From Osedax fenrisi (taxonomy: Eukaryota; Annelida; Polychaeta; Sabellida; Siboglinidae), in assembly GCA_964019155.1 (NCBI GenBank), contig OZ025245.1, positions 29,491,045 to 29,555,044 of the forward strand: a stretch of 64,000 bases of DNA, written 5' to 3'. Under the pieces are notes generated by a model. It had not been told where the DNA came from and did no database searches. It saw only the letters and a program-made list of their open reading frames with translations. Within the stretch, counting starts at the first letter, position 1. Every line of letters starts with the position of its first letter. Below, one piece after another: positions 24,863 through 39,453 of the stretch. The position numbers and the translations under genes are program-made.

Positions 24863-26437
24863 TAATTATCATATAACTAATATCATAATATTCACCTATA
24901 TAGTTATAAGTAAACGTCACCCAACGAAGAATTTATTTAAATACATATATTTAATTATGTATATGCATATAATTTGATAGGAATTAAATAGGAATATTTA
25001 TAATTTTAATATATTATCTGTAATGAAACTTAGCCAACAAATGGCAATTCATAAAATTTAATATTACGAATTTTAATAAATATATTATTATATTTGTCTG
25101 TATTTATAACGAATTCTTAATATCGAAGTCCCTCTCAAAAATATATGTTTACAGATATCGACAGTGCAAACATCCGACATATGGAAATATTATTCATGAT
25201 AAATATCTACAAGATTTCTACCCCATCTTCAGAATGCCCTTCAATTTTGATGTTGGTAGTGTGTTTTATGTTATGTGTTCCATAATGTAAGTTACGTATA
25301 TTACATTGTCATTACCTTACTAAATCACACTGCAGCAGGTCTATCATTAGTAAACCCCTATTCTATCATTGGTCTAGTCTATTTGCAAATAGGTTCATCT
25401 TATTTAAGAATACATTTATATATAATGCTAGGTTACTTAGGTATTCTATGTTCTTTATTACGAATAATCTTGTCTGGTTTACAATCGTGTTCATTTTTTC
25501 CACCACATGTATTAATTTTTCTTTCCATTTTTTATTTTGTCTTACTAAGCTTGTGATCAACTTTACTTCGGAGTCCCCTGCCATCCCGAATTGAGATTTT
25601 TATAGTTTACATACTAACTTAAAGAGTTCTCTTTTATTTCTCTTTATGGGTATGATATTCATCCCTTATTTTGTTATGAATAGTTTTACTAATTTACCTA
25701 ATCTAGCTTATATTCAAGGTTAATTAGTGGTTCATTATTCGAAGATATTTACATGCTATGATTACTAATGCTCTCACATTCACTACTCGATATATTTATA
25801 ATTTTCTTTCTATGACAATCTCACACTAACTCACAAACATGATCTTATATGCTTTCTACAAGTTATTAACTGAGTGGTGTATGTTATCAGCCCGAGGCTG
25901 AATTGATTTCCTTTTAATTAAAGCTTTATGACCTGTTATATTCATTTGGAAGATATTATCACATGGTTTTAACTGATTTAATTGTAATCTTTGGGTTATT
26001 ATATTGGCCTAATTGATATGTGGATTTCCTAATGTCACATTCTCCCGGCTAACTAACTATTTTTGTTTTCTGTGACTTATCGTGAACAATTACGAGCGCT
26101 TTCCCGAATACCTTCGTTACTGTGCAGTACAGATTCCATCTGATGTGAAAGTGGCCCTCAACACAAAGCATGCCTGCATCATTATTATATTAGTATGTGC
26201 TCATTTTTAACTTATATATATATATATATATATATTCATATTTATATCCTATATATTCAATTCGAGCGATTGTTCTGTTAATTTAGCTATTTTAAAAGCT
26301 TTGGAAAAGTTATTTAATCATTCTTTTAATTATGATTTACCTACCCTTACATACTTGTAATACATTTTAAATGGTAATTTAACATATCTACCAGCATTAG
26401 ATAGTAAGTTACCCAGGTATAGATAACAGTGCATAAT
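24863..26437. other. Intergenic stretch with one unassigned minus-strand frame
   Basis: The minus-strand frame 25366-25584 encodes a 72-residue, helix-prone Lys/Asn/Leu-rich peptide without a recognised domain. It lies downstream of the gypsy integrase on the same strand and might be a 3' retroelement ORF, which I cannot confirm. The rest is AT-rich sequence. Confidence 0.35.
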
Positions 26438-26821
<384 letters not shown>

Positions 26822-26939
26822 AAACTTCACTGGTAACTACGGATACCAAAAATGTTACCAAATTGTCTAGTAGTCCGTCAATTAACTTTAAATTGTTCTA
26901 TCGTTTGTTCTATATATCTATATTATCATTTCCTTGCAG

Positions 26940-27976
26940 ATAGTCTGATGTCGATTTGATTTGTTTATTTTTTAAACATTTTAAAAATCGTTCGATATAA
27001 AATTTGGTAAATATATTTCCGTTATCAGTTATATATACCTAATAACTTATGGGATACAGTTTCGCGCTACGAATTGGTCTGCAAAAGCTGTTATAACACT
27101 ATTGCTTTTTTATCTAGTATTGATATCGCTTCTATATTGTTGGTACTAAGTATAAATAGTCCAATAAAATCCACAGAAATTAATTCTATATGGTAGGATT
27201 GACATATCGCTAATTTTGTATATTTCTGGTGTCATGCTATTTAGTTGACATACCACGCATTTATCTATTTGTAGGCCTATCCATAGCCTATAGCCTTTTT
27301 CATATACATATATATATATATATATACAGTAAAACCTCTCTATAATAAACCTCTTTATAAGAAAAACCTCTTTATAAGAAAATTTGTCACACACTTGGTT
27401 GGAATTCAACCTTTTCCATATTAAAAAAACCTCTTTATAAAAAAATATTTTAAGAAAAATATAAGAAAAACCTCTCTATAAGAAACTTATTGTATACAAA
27501 ATAATTATATATAAATAGAAGTATTATATATTGATAACAATTATAGAAATTAATTATTATATAAGATATTTTTTTTTCTTACAAATATTATATTACATAA
27601 ATAGCTCGAAATGAATTAAAATTAATTAATAATTGTTAATGTATATCCATAAATTTATTAAAATTAATTAATAAATGTTATTTTTATCTTTGAATTTATT
27701 CAAATTAATTAATAAATGATATTGTATATACATAAATTTATTAAAATTAATTAATAAATTTTATTATATCCTTAAAATGTATTGATGATACAATTTATTA
27801 TATTATACAATTAATTGTTAAATAATAGATTATTATAATATTCATTATATTATATTCATCAATGATGATTCATAATTTATAATTTCTAATGTAAATATAA
27901 TAAAATTTCATTATGTATTAACATGTCTAAGCCAAAACAATACAGTATATATTTAAAACAGTATACAAAATAAATA

Positions 27977-28007
<31 letters not shown>

Positions 28008-29245
28008 ACCTATAGATTGTATAATGCATTTTCAATTATAAATTAATTCTTAAAATCATTGGGAAAGTAAAAACCTCTTTATAAGAAAACCTCTCTATAA
28101 GAAAAAAAGTACTGAAAAAAAATAGTTTCTTATAGAGAGGTTTTACTGTATATATATATATATGTCTATATCAACCTCATCTGTTTTCCATACTGGCCCA
28201 CCTCATTGTGAACCCGCGTTATTGCTGCTGTGAGTTACTTAAGTAATTACTTGGAATGACTAGGCGTAGATATTCTACTATAATAGTAGATAGAGTTTTG
28301 TAACACTATAATACATCATCTATGATTACGTATTCTTCTTCTAACTCTACTCCGAGTTCCCATGATGTTGGAACTCTACCCTCTGTTCACTTCCTATTAA
28401 TATTAGGTTCACGTCTTCATATATACTAAGTAGCTTCACCACTGTACTTATTATCTCATATTCCTCTACCGCTGATGTATCTATTGACGATATATTTATT
28501 ACATTTTATATTCTAGACATAAAATCAACTCTCTGATTTATCGAATTTTTTTATATCTAATTTCGAAATAAAATTCTTCCTATTAGATAGCCTACTTTTG
28601 TATCTTAGTATTTTTCATGTCCTTGGTGAATAATTAAATAATTGGATTATGATATTTATATACTATGAATTTAGCGATGTATAAGTGTGTACAGAGTATT
28701 ATTAAGCAGTATATTACTGCAAAAGTTTCATTATCAATAACTGTCCATCTTAACTGTATACCAGTCAGGGTTTTACATACATATTGTATGCTTTTTTCGA
28801 CTAGGAAGTATACTTACTATAGTAAGTTGGGTTAAAATACTGTATATACTATAGTCGCATATATCTGTAATATATAAGTTATATTTATATCTGGCACCGT
28901 CACTAGTAGTGACTCACTACATTATTCGATTGTAATGTTAAGTTTAATCTATCGAATGAGATTGTACGCGCATTATTCCAAATAAATATCATGTTTTTTT
29001 TGGTTAATACCACTAGAGGTTTTTTTAATTCCGCATAATATGGTATATCTATAAAATCCAGTCATTGCTGATGAATTACCTGATCTCATTAACGTTTGTT
29101 GGGTGTTTTAGATCTAGGACTGGATTACTTTTATTTCCGTGGGCTTTCACTTATTCCTTACTTACTATAAATCCTTGATATTATACGCCTTTCTCTCTGA
29201 AATGATATTTTTCCGGTTTAAACATTAAACCTCCTTACTTAATAT
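26940..29245 (-). pseudogene. Ty3/gypsy pol remnant (RT, RNase H, integrase)
   Basis: Read from 29245 downward on the minus strand, these blocks appear in gypsy order. First FKPEKYHF..V.YQGFIVSKE (RT palm end, about 29240-29150), then NEIR.FI and MTGFYRYTI (29080-29030), and YAELKKPL/LTKK (about 29010). RNase H follows with a RWTVIDNETFAVIYC block (about 28740). The integrase zinc finger has CVVCQ (about 27255). The integrase core has SVDFIGLF (27175), ITAFADQFVARNCIP (27095) and TDNGNIFTKFY (27030). Frameshifts and stops are frequent. A pogo-like element splits it at 27327-28148. Confidence 0.8.
27327..28148. mobile_element. pogo/Tigger-like non-autonomous transposon
   Basis: Perfect inverted ends CAGTAAAACCTCTCTATAA, flanked by TA on both sides (within TA microsatellites). 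Extra ACCTCTTTATAAGAAA copies lie inside both ends. CAGTA-AACCTCT ends with a TA duplication are typical of pogo-type Tc1/mariner relatives. The interior is AT-rich, with a threefold repeat of about 58 bp at 27605-27775 containing AAATTAATTAATAA, and no transposase. Confidence 0.85.
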
Positions 29246-29440
29246 CCTCTATAAACTATTATGTCATACGTATCATATTATATCTTGTAATATATATATA
29301 TATATATATATATATAATACATAGTTATATGAAATACTAGTTATTATATATATATCATCACTAATACGTACAGCATATATTTAATCACTGGATATATTCA
29401 TTATCCCTCTACTATCTGATGTAAATATTTATTTTTTGTT

Positions 29441-29726
29441 ATTTTGGTGGAGTTCTTTCATCCCTTTCAGTAACATAGATGAAGTTTTCACTTATATATC
29501 GCTATAATATCCCTTCGAAGCCGCTCTCGTGTTAAGACATCCATTATTTTAACGAGAGATGATCATTTTGTTATACACAATTATATAAGATCATTTCTAA
29601 TTATTATTTTATAACCTATTGTAATGGTCCGAACGAGGCTCGAACCCGCGATGCGGATCCCGCGTCCTATAGTAGTCCTATACTGCTTGAATATCTTATT
29701 CCTTAGCCAACTGAGCCTCGCAGGAA
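29441..29726 (-). mobile_element. tRNA-derived SINE, copy 2
   Basis: The complement of this stretch matches the copy at 26438-26715 along its whole length. Its tRNA-like head is GAGGCTCAGTTGGCTAAGG with box B GGGTTCGAGCCTC, in better condition than in copy 1. The region between the two boxes is longer than in a tRNA. Confidence 0.72.
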
Positions 29727-29729
29727 GTT

Positions 29730-30386
29730 ATATATATATAATCTACTTATGAAATACAATACATATATGTATCATGAATTGTTCCTCTGTATATTCCCTT
29801 ATATCTCAAACGTAGACTATTCTTATCTAATGTTATTGTATATTATATTACTCAAGTATGGGTTTTATTTAACATCCTTTTTCAAAATGTCCATAACATT
29901 TTCAATTCTAAAAGAAATTAAATCTTGACATAAATCTATTCCTATGCAACTATCGCCCGATCTATCATCACTAGAATGTAACACTTCTCCTCTCTGTATA
30001 TCTACATGTGTATTTCTGATACAATTTTGATTACCTTAAATAGTAACACTTATTATTTGATAATCTTCATTGACGGCTTACCATATTTTAATACCATCGA
30101 CCATATTATATAATAGTGTGGCTTACTATGATGGGTACATCTGGCATTTAATCATATTTATAAATTTACAACATATCGAACTTGTATCCCTAATTATATG
30201 AACTATATATTTGATCTTTATAAATAGTATTATAATACTAGTAGTTACCTAATAAACACTACTGTTATAAAATAGTATTTAATTTGTATGTCACTTATAC
30301 AATATATTTAATGTAGGTATACCTAATAATTTTATTTTTAAATATTAGGAAAACTGTTTTTATTTGTATATCTATCTATCTATCTA

Positions 30387-30440
<54 letters not shown>

Positions 30441-31785
30441 AATACAAATAATATTATTAATTCACTATTTATTTAGTAATCTTATTTTCATGTGTGCTCT
30501 TTCTAATTGTATACAAATTATATACTTGTAATCAGTTCTAATTCATTAACATTCATTTTTATTGAATAATTAATCCTACTTTCTGCTTCCTTTCATTATG
30601 TATACGTATACAATTAAATTATAATAAACTGTTTTATATTATAATTTATATATTAAAAAACCTATTATATATATATATATATAATTATATATCAAATAGG
30701 TATCCAATCAATATATATCAATATATATACCTTTTTAGATTTGACTTTTATCATAGGTAATAAGAGCTAAGCCTTCATTAAATAACATATTTTATATTTA
30801 GTCGAAAGGATTCTATTTTCGATTAAACTATCCCATCATGTAATCTGCATTTATTATCTTTAATATTATTTGTTTATAAAGGTATACATATAACTTCTAT
30901 ATTTTCTATATATTTATTAATTATGTTATATAATTTTAAAATTTTACAAAAAATATTATTTAACGAATTTTATTATACATTAAATATAAATATAGATAAC
31001 CTTCTTAAATTTGACATTCAAAGGTACTGTGAGAGATAAGCGATCATTTTAAACTAAATATTGTATAATATTTAGACGAAAGTATTCTCTTTTCCCACCT
31101 TTTCTTTATTATTTTCTTTAATTTTCGGAAACATTAACACTTGTGATATGAAGGATATGAACTCGAATATGGCTTATCATAAAGCAGTAACAATACTTGA
31201 AATTTAATATTGTAACGCAGGGATACGTTAGAAGAAACACCTGATAAACAGATTAGTCTACATACATTTTATATTCATTCAAAGTGGATTTTAAGAAGAT
31301 AAATTAACTCTAAAATGCTACATTGAAATTGCAGTTGAATTTGAATTAACAAAGTTAGTTGCTAAATAGTTAATAAATTAGCCAATATATATTCCAGTCA
31401 AAATAACACATTAGCCGACAAGATAGAATATATAAGACACATCTTAAGAAGAAAAGGTCATCGCTGAATCTAAGGAGGTGAGTATAGAATACAGTAAAGA
31501 TGACAACTATAAATTTATATATATATATGATGTAGTAATAATTTTCTTGGTACTGATATAGGCCAGTGGAAGAAAACAAAATGTTATACCTATGGAAATT
31601 ATGGGCATTTTACATATATAGGTGTTCCCATAAATTAACAAAACTAGTAAAACAAGAAGGATAGGAAGGACGTATATTCCATGTTTACTATAGAATCAAG
31701 GAACGATGATATATTACCACAATATTGAAAGTAATGGGTTGAATCTGCAAAATACATGTAGATATGGAATCAGATGTATCCATGA
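29730..31785. other. AT-rich intergenic stretch with TA/TATC tracts
   Basis: It contains (TATC)n followed by about 45 bp of TA at 30371-30438. No gene was recognised. Confidence 0.5.
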
Positions 31786-32450
31786 TCTCTTAGAAAATAA
31801 TGATTCGAATATTGAAGTCAAGCAAACACCCGAGAGCTAGAACTAATGACTGTCATAAGTAATATCAAGGTAAAAACAGATGAAAAGAATTCCATTCAAT
31901 TATTTGTTGTAATATGATACCTACCTAATATATTAGATAATTTTCTAATAACACATATGTGACTAGACTGGAAGAAGGCTGTATAATCTAACAGTAGTAT
32001 ATACAGAGAAAATATTACATAGAAGGATGAGTTCCAGAATGTTTCCAGGGAATGATTGTATGAATGGGTTGTATGAAGGTCATTCGTGGGATATTATACT
32101 TTGTTAAATATGTTACACCGCTAATATTCAAAGCAAGTTACACTTCTTATGCTATAAGAGTCGAAGTAGAGTTCAAAATAGATAGCTTGGAATCAAATAA
32201 GAGATTAATTTACGCATACCTAATGGTTTATTTAGATGTAAGAAGAAAGGTATCATTATTTATGATGTATCATAGTATGGAGTTGATGCCGTAATAATCA
32301 ATGTACTATAAGCTGCGACGGAACGAACCATTACGTAGGCTTCAATGCTCCTATGATCTGCGTCGAGAAGAAATATTCAAAAATCGAGAAAAAGACTCAG
32401 GGCGTATTATTTTCTGTTAACAATTCCATACATATTTGTTAAGAAGGATA
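31785..32450 (+). pseudogene. Ty3/gypsy protease and RT N-terminal remnant
   Basis: Frame-broken plus-strand text includes a MESDVSMIS-like block near 31765-31795, at the position of the protease active site (DTGSD type). Later comes TPLIFKASYTSYAIRVEVEFKIDSLES (32115-32190), the RT start block with the K-R-VPYA...VE.EI..L pattern. Catalytic Asp of the protease is altered. No YVDD box follows, so only the front of pol is preserved. Confidence 0.55.
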
Positions 32451-33189
32451 TTTACTATGTAACATATTGATTATTACCTTATTTTTCCAATATCAACTTA
32501 GCAAGATTAATACACCCATCCTTTATAATTAAATATAGACACTATAACCGTAATGATACATAACAAATATTCCTTTATTAATTCACCATGTGATTTCATA
32601 AAACCAACATTTCTAACTCACTTCAATTTTGAAACCTCCCTTTACCTAACCCTTGACTATTGGCCTCTATTAAATATAAATCCATCACATATACCAAATT
32701 ACAAATATTCAAACAAACTCCGATATATATAATTTCCAATCAGTTAGTTGGTAGATTATAACAACATAATAATGAACCCATACATCCATAACCCTCATTG
32801 ACACATTTTAATTATTTGTCTACAATAAAGTTATAATGTGGATGACAATTACCTGGATACCCTTCACAAATATTTACTCTACAGAACAATGTATGTTGTT
32901 TACTAATATTGAAGAACAGCATAATAATACAAGTATAACAAACAATTATAAAACATATTAGTACTTTATATCTTCAATTAATGACTCATGGAAAATATTA
33001 TAAATAATCTAAACTCATATTTATCTAATTATGTGACTTTCTTATCGCAAATATATCGTAAAATGAACATAATAGTCATATAATAAGAGATTTAGCTATT
33101 TGTAATAATGTGTTTTTTTTCGTGGTTGTGTCAAAAGTTGCATATCTCGCGTAGTTAAGATGTATATAAGTTAGTAATAAATCTCGATA
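32451..33189. other. AT-rich intergenic stretch
   Basis: No open frame or repeat was recognised. Confidence 0.5.
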
Positions 33190-33855
33190 TTGCGTCTATT
33201 TGGAAGTGACCCCCCGACGACCCCCATAAGTGACTACATTCGTATCATTGCCGATAGGTACGATGTCCTTCAGATTCCTTCTTACCATTGGTGTACGACG
33301 TACTCCTACTTCTGTACTCTTCATCGGCTTCTCTAGAAAATATTACTACAGTTCGTTGTGAATCTCGTATATAGACTTCCTCGTGTTACTCCGGCTTCCG
33401 TTTTTTAGAGTTTAATTATTATAGTGTTATTCCTTTTCCTTATTCTTCTTTTTTCTCACGTCTGCGATACATCTAGATAGCTATCTTGATCGTAATGAGT
33501 CAACATGGAATCTGTGTTAGGTCAGGGAGAATAGTTCATATTTTAAGATTAATTAGCAGTTCGCTGGCGATATACCAAATGGTAGTAGTAAACTCCTATA
33601 ACTGAGTAATCCTAGATATGGGTCTTCTGATTTCTATATAATTTGTCTCCTCGTTTGCACGGCTCTCTCAACAATACTATTTATCCTCAGATATTTAAGG
33701 GATGAAGTTATGTGTTTGAATTTTTAGGAGTTTGCAAATCCTGAATTATACCGACGTATACTGTCTGCCTTTATCGGATATCACATTTTGGGGGATTCTG
33801 TATCTCGAAATTATTTGAAGAATTTAAGTGGTTTTGGAGTTTTGAACATCATAAA
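33190..33855 (-). pseudogene. Ty3/gypsy integrase remnant
   Basis: The minus strand reads, with stops, YRIPQNVISDKGRQYTS (the P..ISDKG.QFTS integrase core, about 33820-33765), then ESRANEETNY, and later IWYIASELLINLKI. A basic C-terminal block with VRRTPMVRRNL lies at 33300-33240. The order fits integrase core to C-terminal chromatin/DNA-binding region. Heavily decayed. Confidence 0.6.
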
Positions 33856-33883
33856 CTGTGAACAATAATATCTCTTTAATGTA

Positions 33884-33888
<5 letters not shown>

Positions 33889-33919
<31 letters not shown>

Positions 33920-33945
33920 TATATATATATATATATATATATAAT
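33889..33945. repeat. (TA)n microsatellite
   Basis: Two TA runs separated by TTTATTA. Confidence 0.95.
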
Positions 33946-34629
33946 AAATTAAATTATATTATATCCACGATATATTATAATAATGTTCAAATTACTAACT
34001 TTGCTTAATATTTTCTCAATAAAACTTTTATTTTGTGGATAATTAGTATTTTGTTCATGTTCAATATCGATAATCTGAAATTATATTGATTATATTATGT
34101 AAAACAACTATGTAATATATATATATATTATGGGTGACAACAACAGAAAAATATGCTATATTATTTTGAAGCCTTTAGAAAAAGGAAAAAGAAGTAAAAA
34201 GCATATTAGTAGGTATTATAAACCTATTATAAACTAAAAACCAAATATAAAACAAACAACATGCTTCTAATAAATATAATTATTATTATATATGCTTGTA
34301 CTAAATAACGAAGCTATATAATATTTTATAATGATAATATATAAAATATTTAGTAAACAAACCACTGTATGATTTGATATTTTCTGTGTATCTCTGATTT
34401 CCGATGTATTCTATTTATATTATATACATATTTATTAAAATAACTTAATAAATATTTTCTAGTAATAATTAAATATTATATCATTAGTACAATATAAAAT
34501 ACACAACAATCAATATATATATATTAACATCTATACTTATCTTACATATTATATTTAAATTCAGACTAAACCTATAACCAATTTATTATTTAACTAAATT
34601 ATAATAAAGCATTACACATATATGTACCG

Positions 34630-34669
34630 GTAAACTATAGTGTGCTCGGCCGAGCACACTATAGTTTAC
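34630..34669. repeat. 40-bp perfect palindrome without loop
   Basis: GTAAACTATAGTGTGCTCGG is followed immediately by its exact complement. It lies just past the last exon found for the minus-strand coiled-coil gene, and the read-through stop codon of that exon (34659-34661) falls inside it. It could be a cruciform, a 3'-end hairpin of the transcript, or a transposon-end remnant. Confidence 0.93.
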
Positions 34670-34715
34670 ATAGGCACATGCTATCGCGCATAGGGTAGAA
34701 CAGACTGGAGTTAAC

Positions 34716-34786
34716 CTGTAGGTGACTAGTGGGGGTCTGTAACGATGATTCACCAATAGAACTGTATTCTGCCTCTGTTGATATGT
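34716..34786 (-). CDS. Coiled-coil gene, exon G
   Basis: Acceptor TACGCAG, then AC plus 23 codons containing ISTEAEYSSIGESSLQ and TPTSHLQ, then CAG|GTTAAC. It starts in phase 1 and ends in phase 0. The Ser/Thr-rich composition differs from the helical exons and looks like a tail. Without splicing the frame runs 18 more codons to a TAG inside the palindrome at 34630-34669. Confidence 0.5.
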
Positions 34787-35978
34787 CTGCGTATATGTAT
34801 ATATATATATAATAGGTCACACCAATATAAACACTACCTATACTAATATGGATTAATATCAAATAGGAATATATAATATATATATATATATATCCTATAA
34901 CGAAATAATTGAGTTAAGACAGCCATACAGTTAATACACACTGGTGTACTTACTAATACCACATTCGTGCTTAGTTGTACGGAGACAACGAATAACGGAT
35001 ACATCAATAATTAACACATTGAGAATAATAATTCCAAGGACATTTGTCCTTGACATATGTCCTTGATAATTCTTTTTGGGAATGTGAGAAAGTACGAGAT
35101 TATTGGGGATTACGTAACTTATAGAGGAGATTAGGACATCACTTTGTAGAAGTTGAATAGAAGGTTATAGAGTTACTGAGAGGTGTATTATGTATGTTAT
35201 ACTTGTACAATTATATTAAAATATAATTGTTATTAATCAACATTATATTGTATAAATATAAATATATATGTATCGTTTTGAATAATATAATATTAGATAA
35301 TTAAAATAATAATAAATACTTATGTTATATATATATATATAATATTAATAGTTTAATATAAAATATAATATATACATATTAGTGTACACTATAGTGTACA
35401 TTTAAAAACATGATTTATTTACTAACCAATTTTTGTTTCAGACTTGTAAGTCTATTAATGTATTTCATTAATAATATGCATAATAATATTTATATATTTA
35501 TATATATATATATATATATATATGAATATAATTCAACGTAGCTATATGTTATATTAATAATATATAATGCGTTTTAAGCATTTTATGAATACATATGTGA
35601 TTATTTGTACTAGAAATCTATAATATTTATATTCTATTTTAATAGTATTTTTTAACAGATATTATTAATACATACATATTATGAAAACTGTACCTTTACA
35701 TACTTATCAGTTAAATATGTATTACTTAGAATGAAATGGTAGAAGAATAAAAGTATATTAATAAATAATGTTTATGCTATTATTACTTGTGTAAGTATAT
35801 AGTATAGTTTTTATAATATATTCATTAAGTATTCATTAAGTATTTATATATATACATTTATAGCTCTAAGGGATTACATGGGTAATACATACTATGTTAT
35901 ATAATATAATTATCTATGTATAACTATTATATACGCGAATATTTATTAACATAATGTTCATATATATATATAATATGT

Positions 35979-36020
<42 letters not shown>

Positions 36021-37029
36021 TAGCTGGCTACGTCCCGGCGTTGCCCGGGTGTAATAGTAAATAATCGTTAGCAACATAGATGTAAACAAAGATATAATTA
36101 TAGAAAACAATTTATTTATTTATATCAAAGCTCTTACATTTAAGTGTTTATAACAATTTTAAATTACTACTTTAAATATAGCGAAAACGTAAACGTTATC
36201 ACCGTGTATTGCCATTTACGAATGCATTCATTAAAGTAAAGTGAATATAACTACATTTTTACGAATTGCCTCGCATACAGCGACATTACGATTCGCATAC
36301 ATTTCATGTGTGAAACATTTTCTTCTAAAATCAAAATATTTCCCGATAGAGGGAAAATAGCCCTAAAAGGACAGTATTATGTAATTATGATCGGTGTAGA
36401 GGTGGAAATAAAAAAAATGCATATGAATATTACAACTTAAATTCAATAATACATAAATTGTGTTTTTTAATTTATTACATTTATTTTGTCTGCTATTTTG
36501 ATTGGATATTATAATACTATAATTAAGTATACACCGAGTATCTTAGGGGTCGGTATTAGTAACACGTATCTAATGTTTATTCTTGTAAACATAATTAGAT
36601 TACAAATTTAAAATATCAAAATTATTGATTGCTATAATATTACCCTAATTACAAAATTTCTAATCAATATATTGAATATTAAATACATTAATATAAATAA
36701 TCATTTAGGGGTCGGTAATTGTATACACTGCATTATATGTGTGTGTGATGGTGTAGGTAACTGACAACTAACCACAAGTTGTTTAGCTTGTTCGTAAAGG
36801 CTTTGCTTATATTCCTCTCTATCTGACATTATCTTATCCTGTAAAGTTGTAGTATCTAAATTGATATATACTTTATAATTAATAATCATATACAATTCAT
36901 TATTTATGTAAAGTAAACCTCGTTACTGTATAATATTATGTAAGAAATATATAACATTAGATATAATGCTGTTACTAGAAATATAGGTTATAATCTGATT
37001 TATTTAATAATAACATTATACAATATATA

Positions 37030-37077
<48 letters not shown>

Positions 37078-39023
37078 CACAAACATACTCATATATACAA
37101 TATTATATGACTATTATACTATATATATATTTATTTCTAAGCATTAAAATTAGATCTAATTACAGCAATTTCTAACATTTAAATCCGAATTTTGATTCCA
37201 TAATTTTCTAAGCAATATACTTGTATCTATTATATATTGACACTCATTTTCTTCTAATTGTATTATCTTATTTTCATATGCAAATATCTTAAAGTTTTTA
37301 TAATTTCATTGAATATGTTTTATAATTATTAATCATATTGTTTATATGTTAAGTATCATATTTAAAATTATATATATATAAATTAGAATTATTTTATTAT
37401 TTTATATAATAACTATAGTTATTAACTATAAATTAATAGTATACATTAGTATACTTATTGAATCTATTTATAACAAATATGCATAAGAAATAATAGTATA
37501 TAATAAATGAAAATTATAAAAAACAACCTTTATTTAGTTATTAATAATAACTTAATATCACGGGATATGTATATATAAATTATATTATAACAATTATAAT
37601 ATATCCAAATAATCACAAATCTATACGATTTATTATGTTTATTGTACAATTTCAGTGTATGTATAACACTTAATTATATGTCGAATTTTGTTATATAATT
37701 TAGTGATATCAATTATTGTAAAGTTGTCAATAGTTAATAATGACTAACCTGTATTTTAGAGAGAGCTAATTTCTCTTCTATCTCTTTCTGCCGAATCTCC
37801 AATGAACATAGTTTCTCATTAGTTTGTATGAGCAGAGTATTTGACTTATCAATTGATATACGTTCGTTGGCTTCAGCTTTGCATTTATCTCGATATATAT
37901 CTACGATCATGTCCTGTTGCATTCATTATATAAACAATAGTATTGATTAGTATGTGTTATTATATTGAAAAGTTTATATTGATGATTATATAGAAGCTTG
38001 TCGAGGTATACATTCCAGAGACGTTAATATATTATAAACTCAAAATTAACTATTAAATATTATATATGAATTATTGAATTATTGAATTATTAATATATGA
38101 TTATTTAAATAGAAAATAACCATTACAGTAAATTTGAATTATAAACAATATATTATTTATAATTTACTTATTTATGTATTTCATAATAATTAAATTAATT
38201 ATAAAATATAAAGGATTATTATGCATACGTATGCAGTATATAAGTACTTATATTATTGAATACATTAATATATCTATTTGTATACCTTCAGATCTTCGAT
38301 GTCCTTCTGTTCTTCTTTAGTGTTAGTATATTCATCGAATTCATTTAACTAAATTTAATTTATGATATTTGAAATGATTGTAATACAAATAATAATATTG
38401 GTTAAGTTTAGTTATATCATTTATTTTACATAATGCTATATATATATATATATATTAATTATATCTATATATAATATTATATTGTAGTATGATATTACAA
38501 AAAAAGTAACCATTAAATATAATTTAACATTCTAAATTACAACATCCTTACCTTTTCGAATAATCTAGAATTTTCGTATAATAAGGCACGTTCTATATCT
38601 ATGTAATGTGTATCTTCCGAAATTACTTCTTTACTTAACTGCATTGATTGAATACATTACATTACATTATTCAAAGTATACATTAATAAATACAATATTA
38701 ACTTTTAATTTAATTTATTATGATACTGTTAGAATTTCTATCTATAGATAGAACGCAAGATGTTGTATTAAATCAGCATATGTAATTATTACAATTTTAA
38801 AAATTTTTAAATAAATATTTAATAATATCTACTATCTGGATGATTAAAATGGGAATGTTTTCTAAGGGGTATTATAGCCAGTTAAATATACGTAACACGT
38901 CATAAAAGTTCCGGCATGGCCCCACATTTAAAATAACAGGTAATAAACAACAAGATGACAAATACATAAATTACTTACTTGAAATTATATAAACATTGTT
39001 AATGATTTCACTATACATATATG

Positions 39024-39075
<52 letters not shown>

Positions 39076-39404
39076 CGAAGTAATTAAACTTAATTACGTT
39101 TCCCATCATAATTTGATATATTAATTCTTAATTTAATGTATGTAAATATGAATAAAGTGATATTACCTAGACTAAGGGTTACCCTACGTTACACTACTGA
39201 TATATTGTGCTATATGTTTTTATAACTTAATCGTTGATAAGTTTATAAACATAATATTACAACGTAAAGATAATTTAACATGATAAATTTAATTATTTGT
39301 ATTATATTTTCTGAGGACTCTTAACATTATTTACAGGTATACCTAACATTAAAATAAAACTTAATAAGATTAGAAATTGTACCCACTAATTTGATACCGA
39401 GTTA

Positions 39405-39453
<49 letters not shown>

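Noticed and set aside
25275..25556. Plus-strand 93-codon hydrophobic frame as a membrane protein
   Set aside because: It lies opposite a Lys/Asn-rich minus frame, has no splice or promoter support, and the composition fits a shadow of AT-rich DNA.
35050..35200. Plus-strand SFWECEKVRDYWG-like text resembling the C-terminal zinc region of some LINEs
   Set aside because: Too short and frame-broken to assign; no RT remnant accompanies it.
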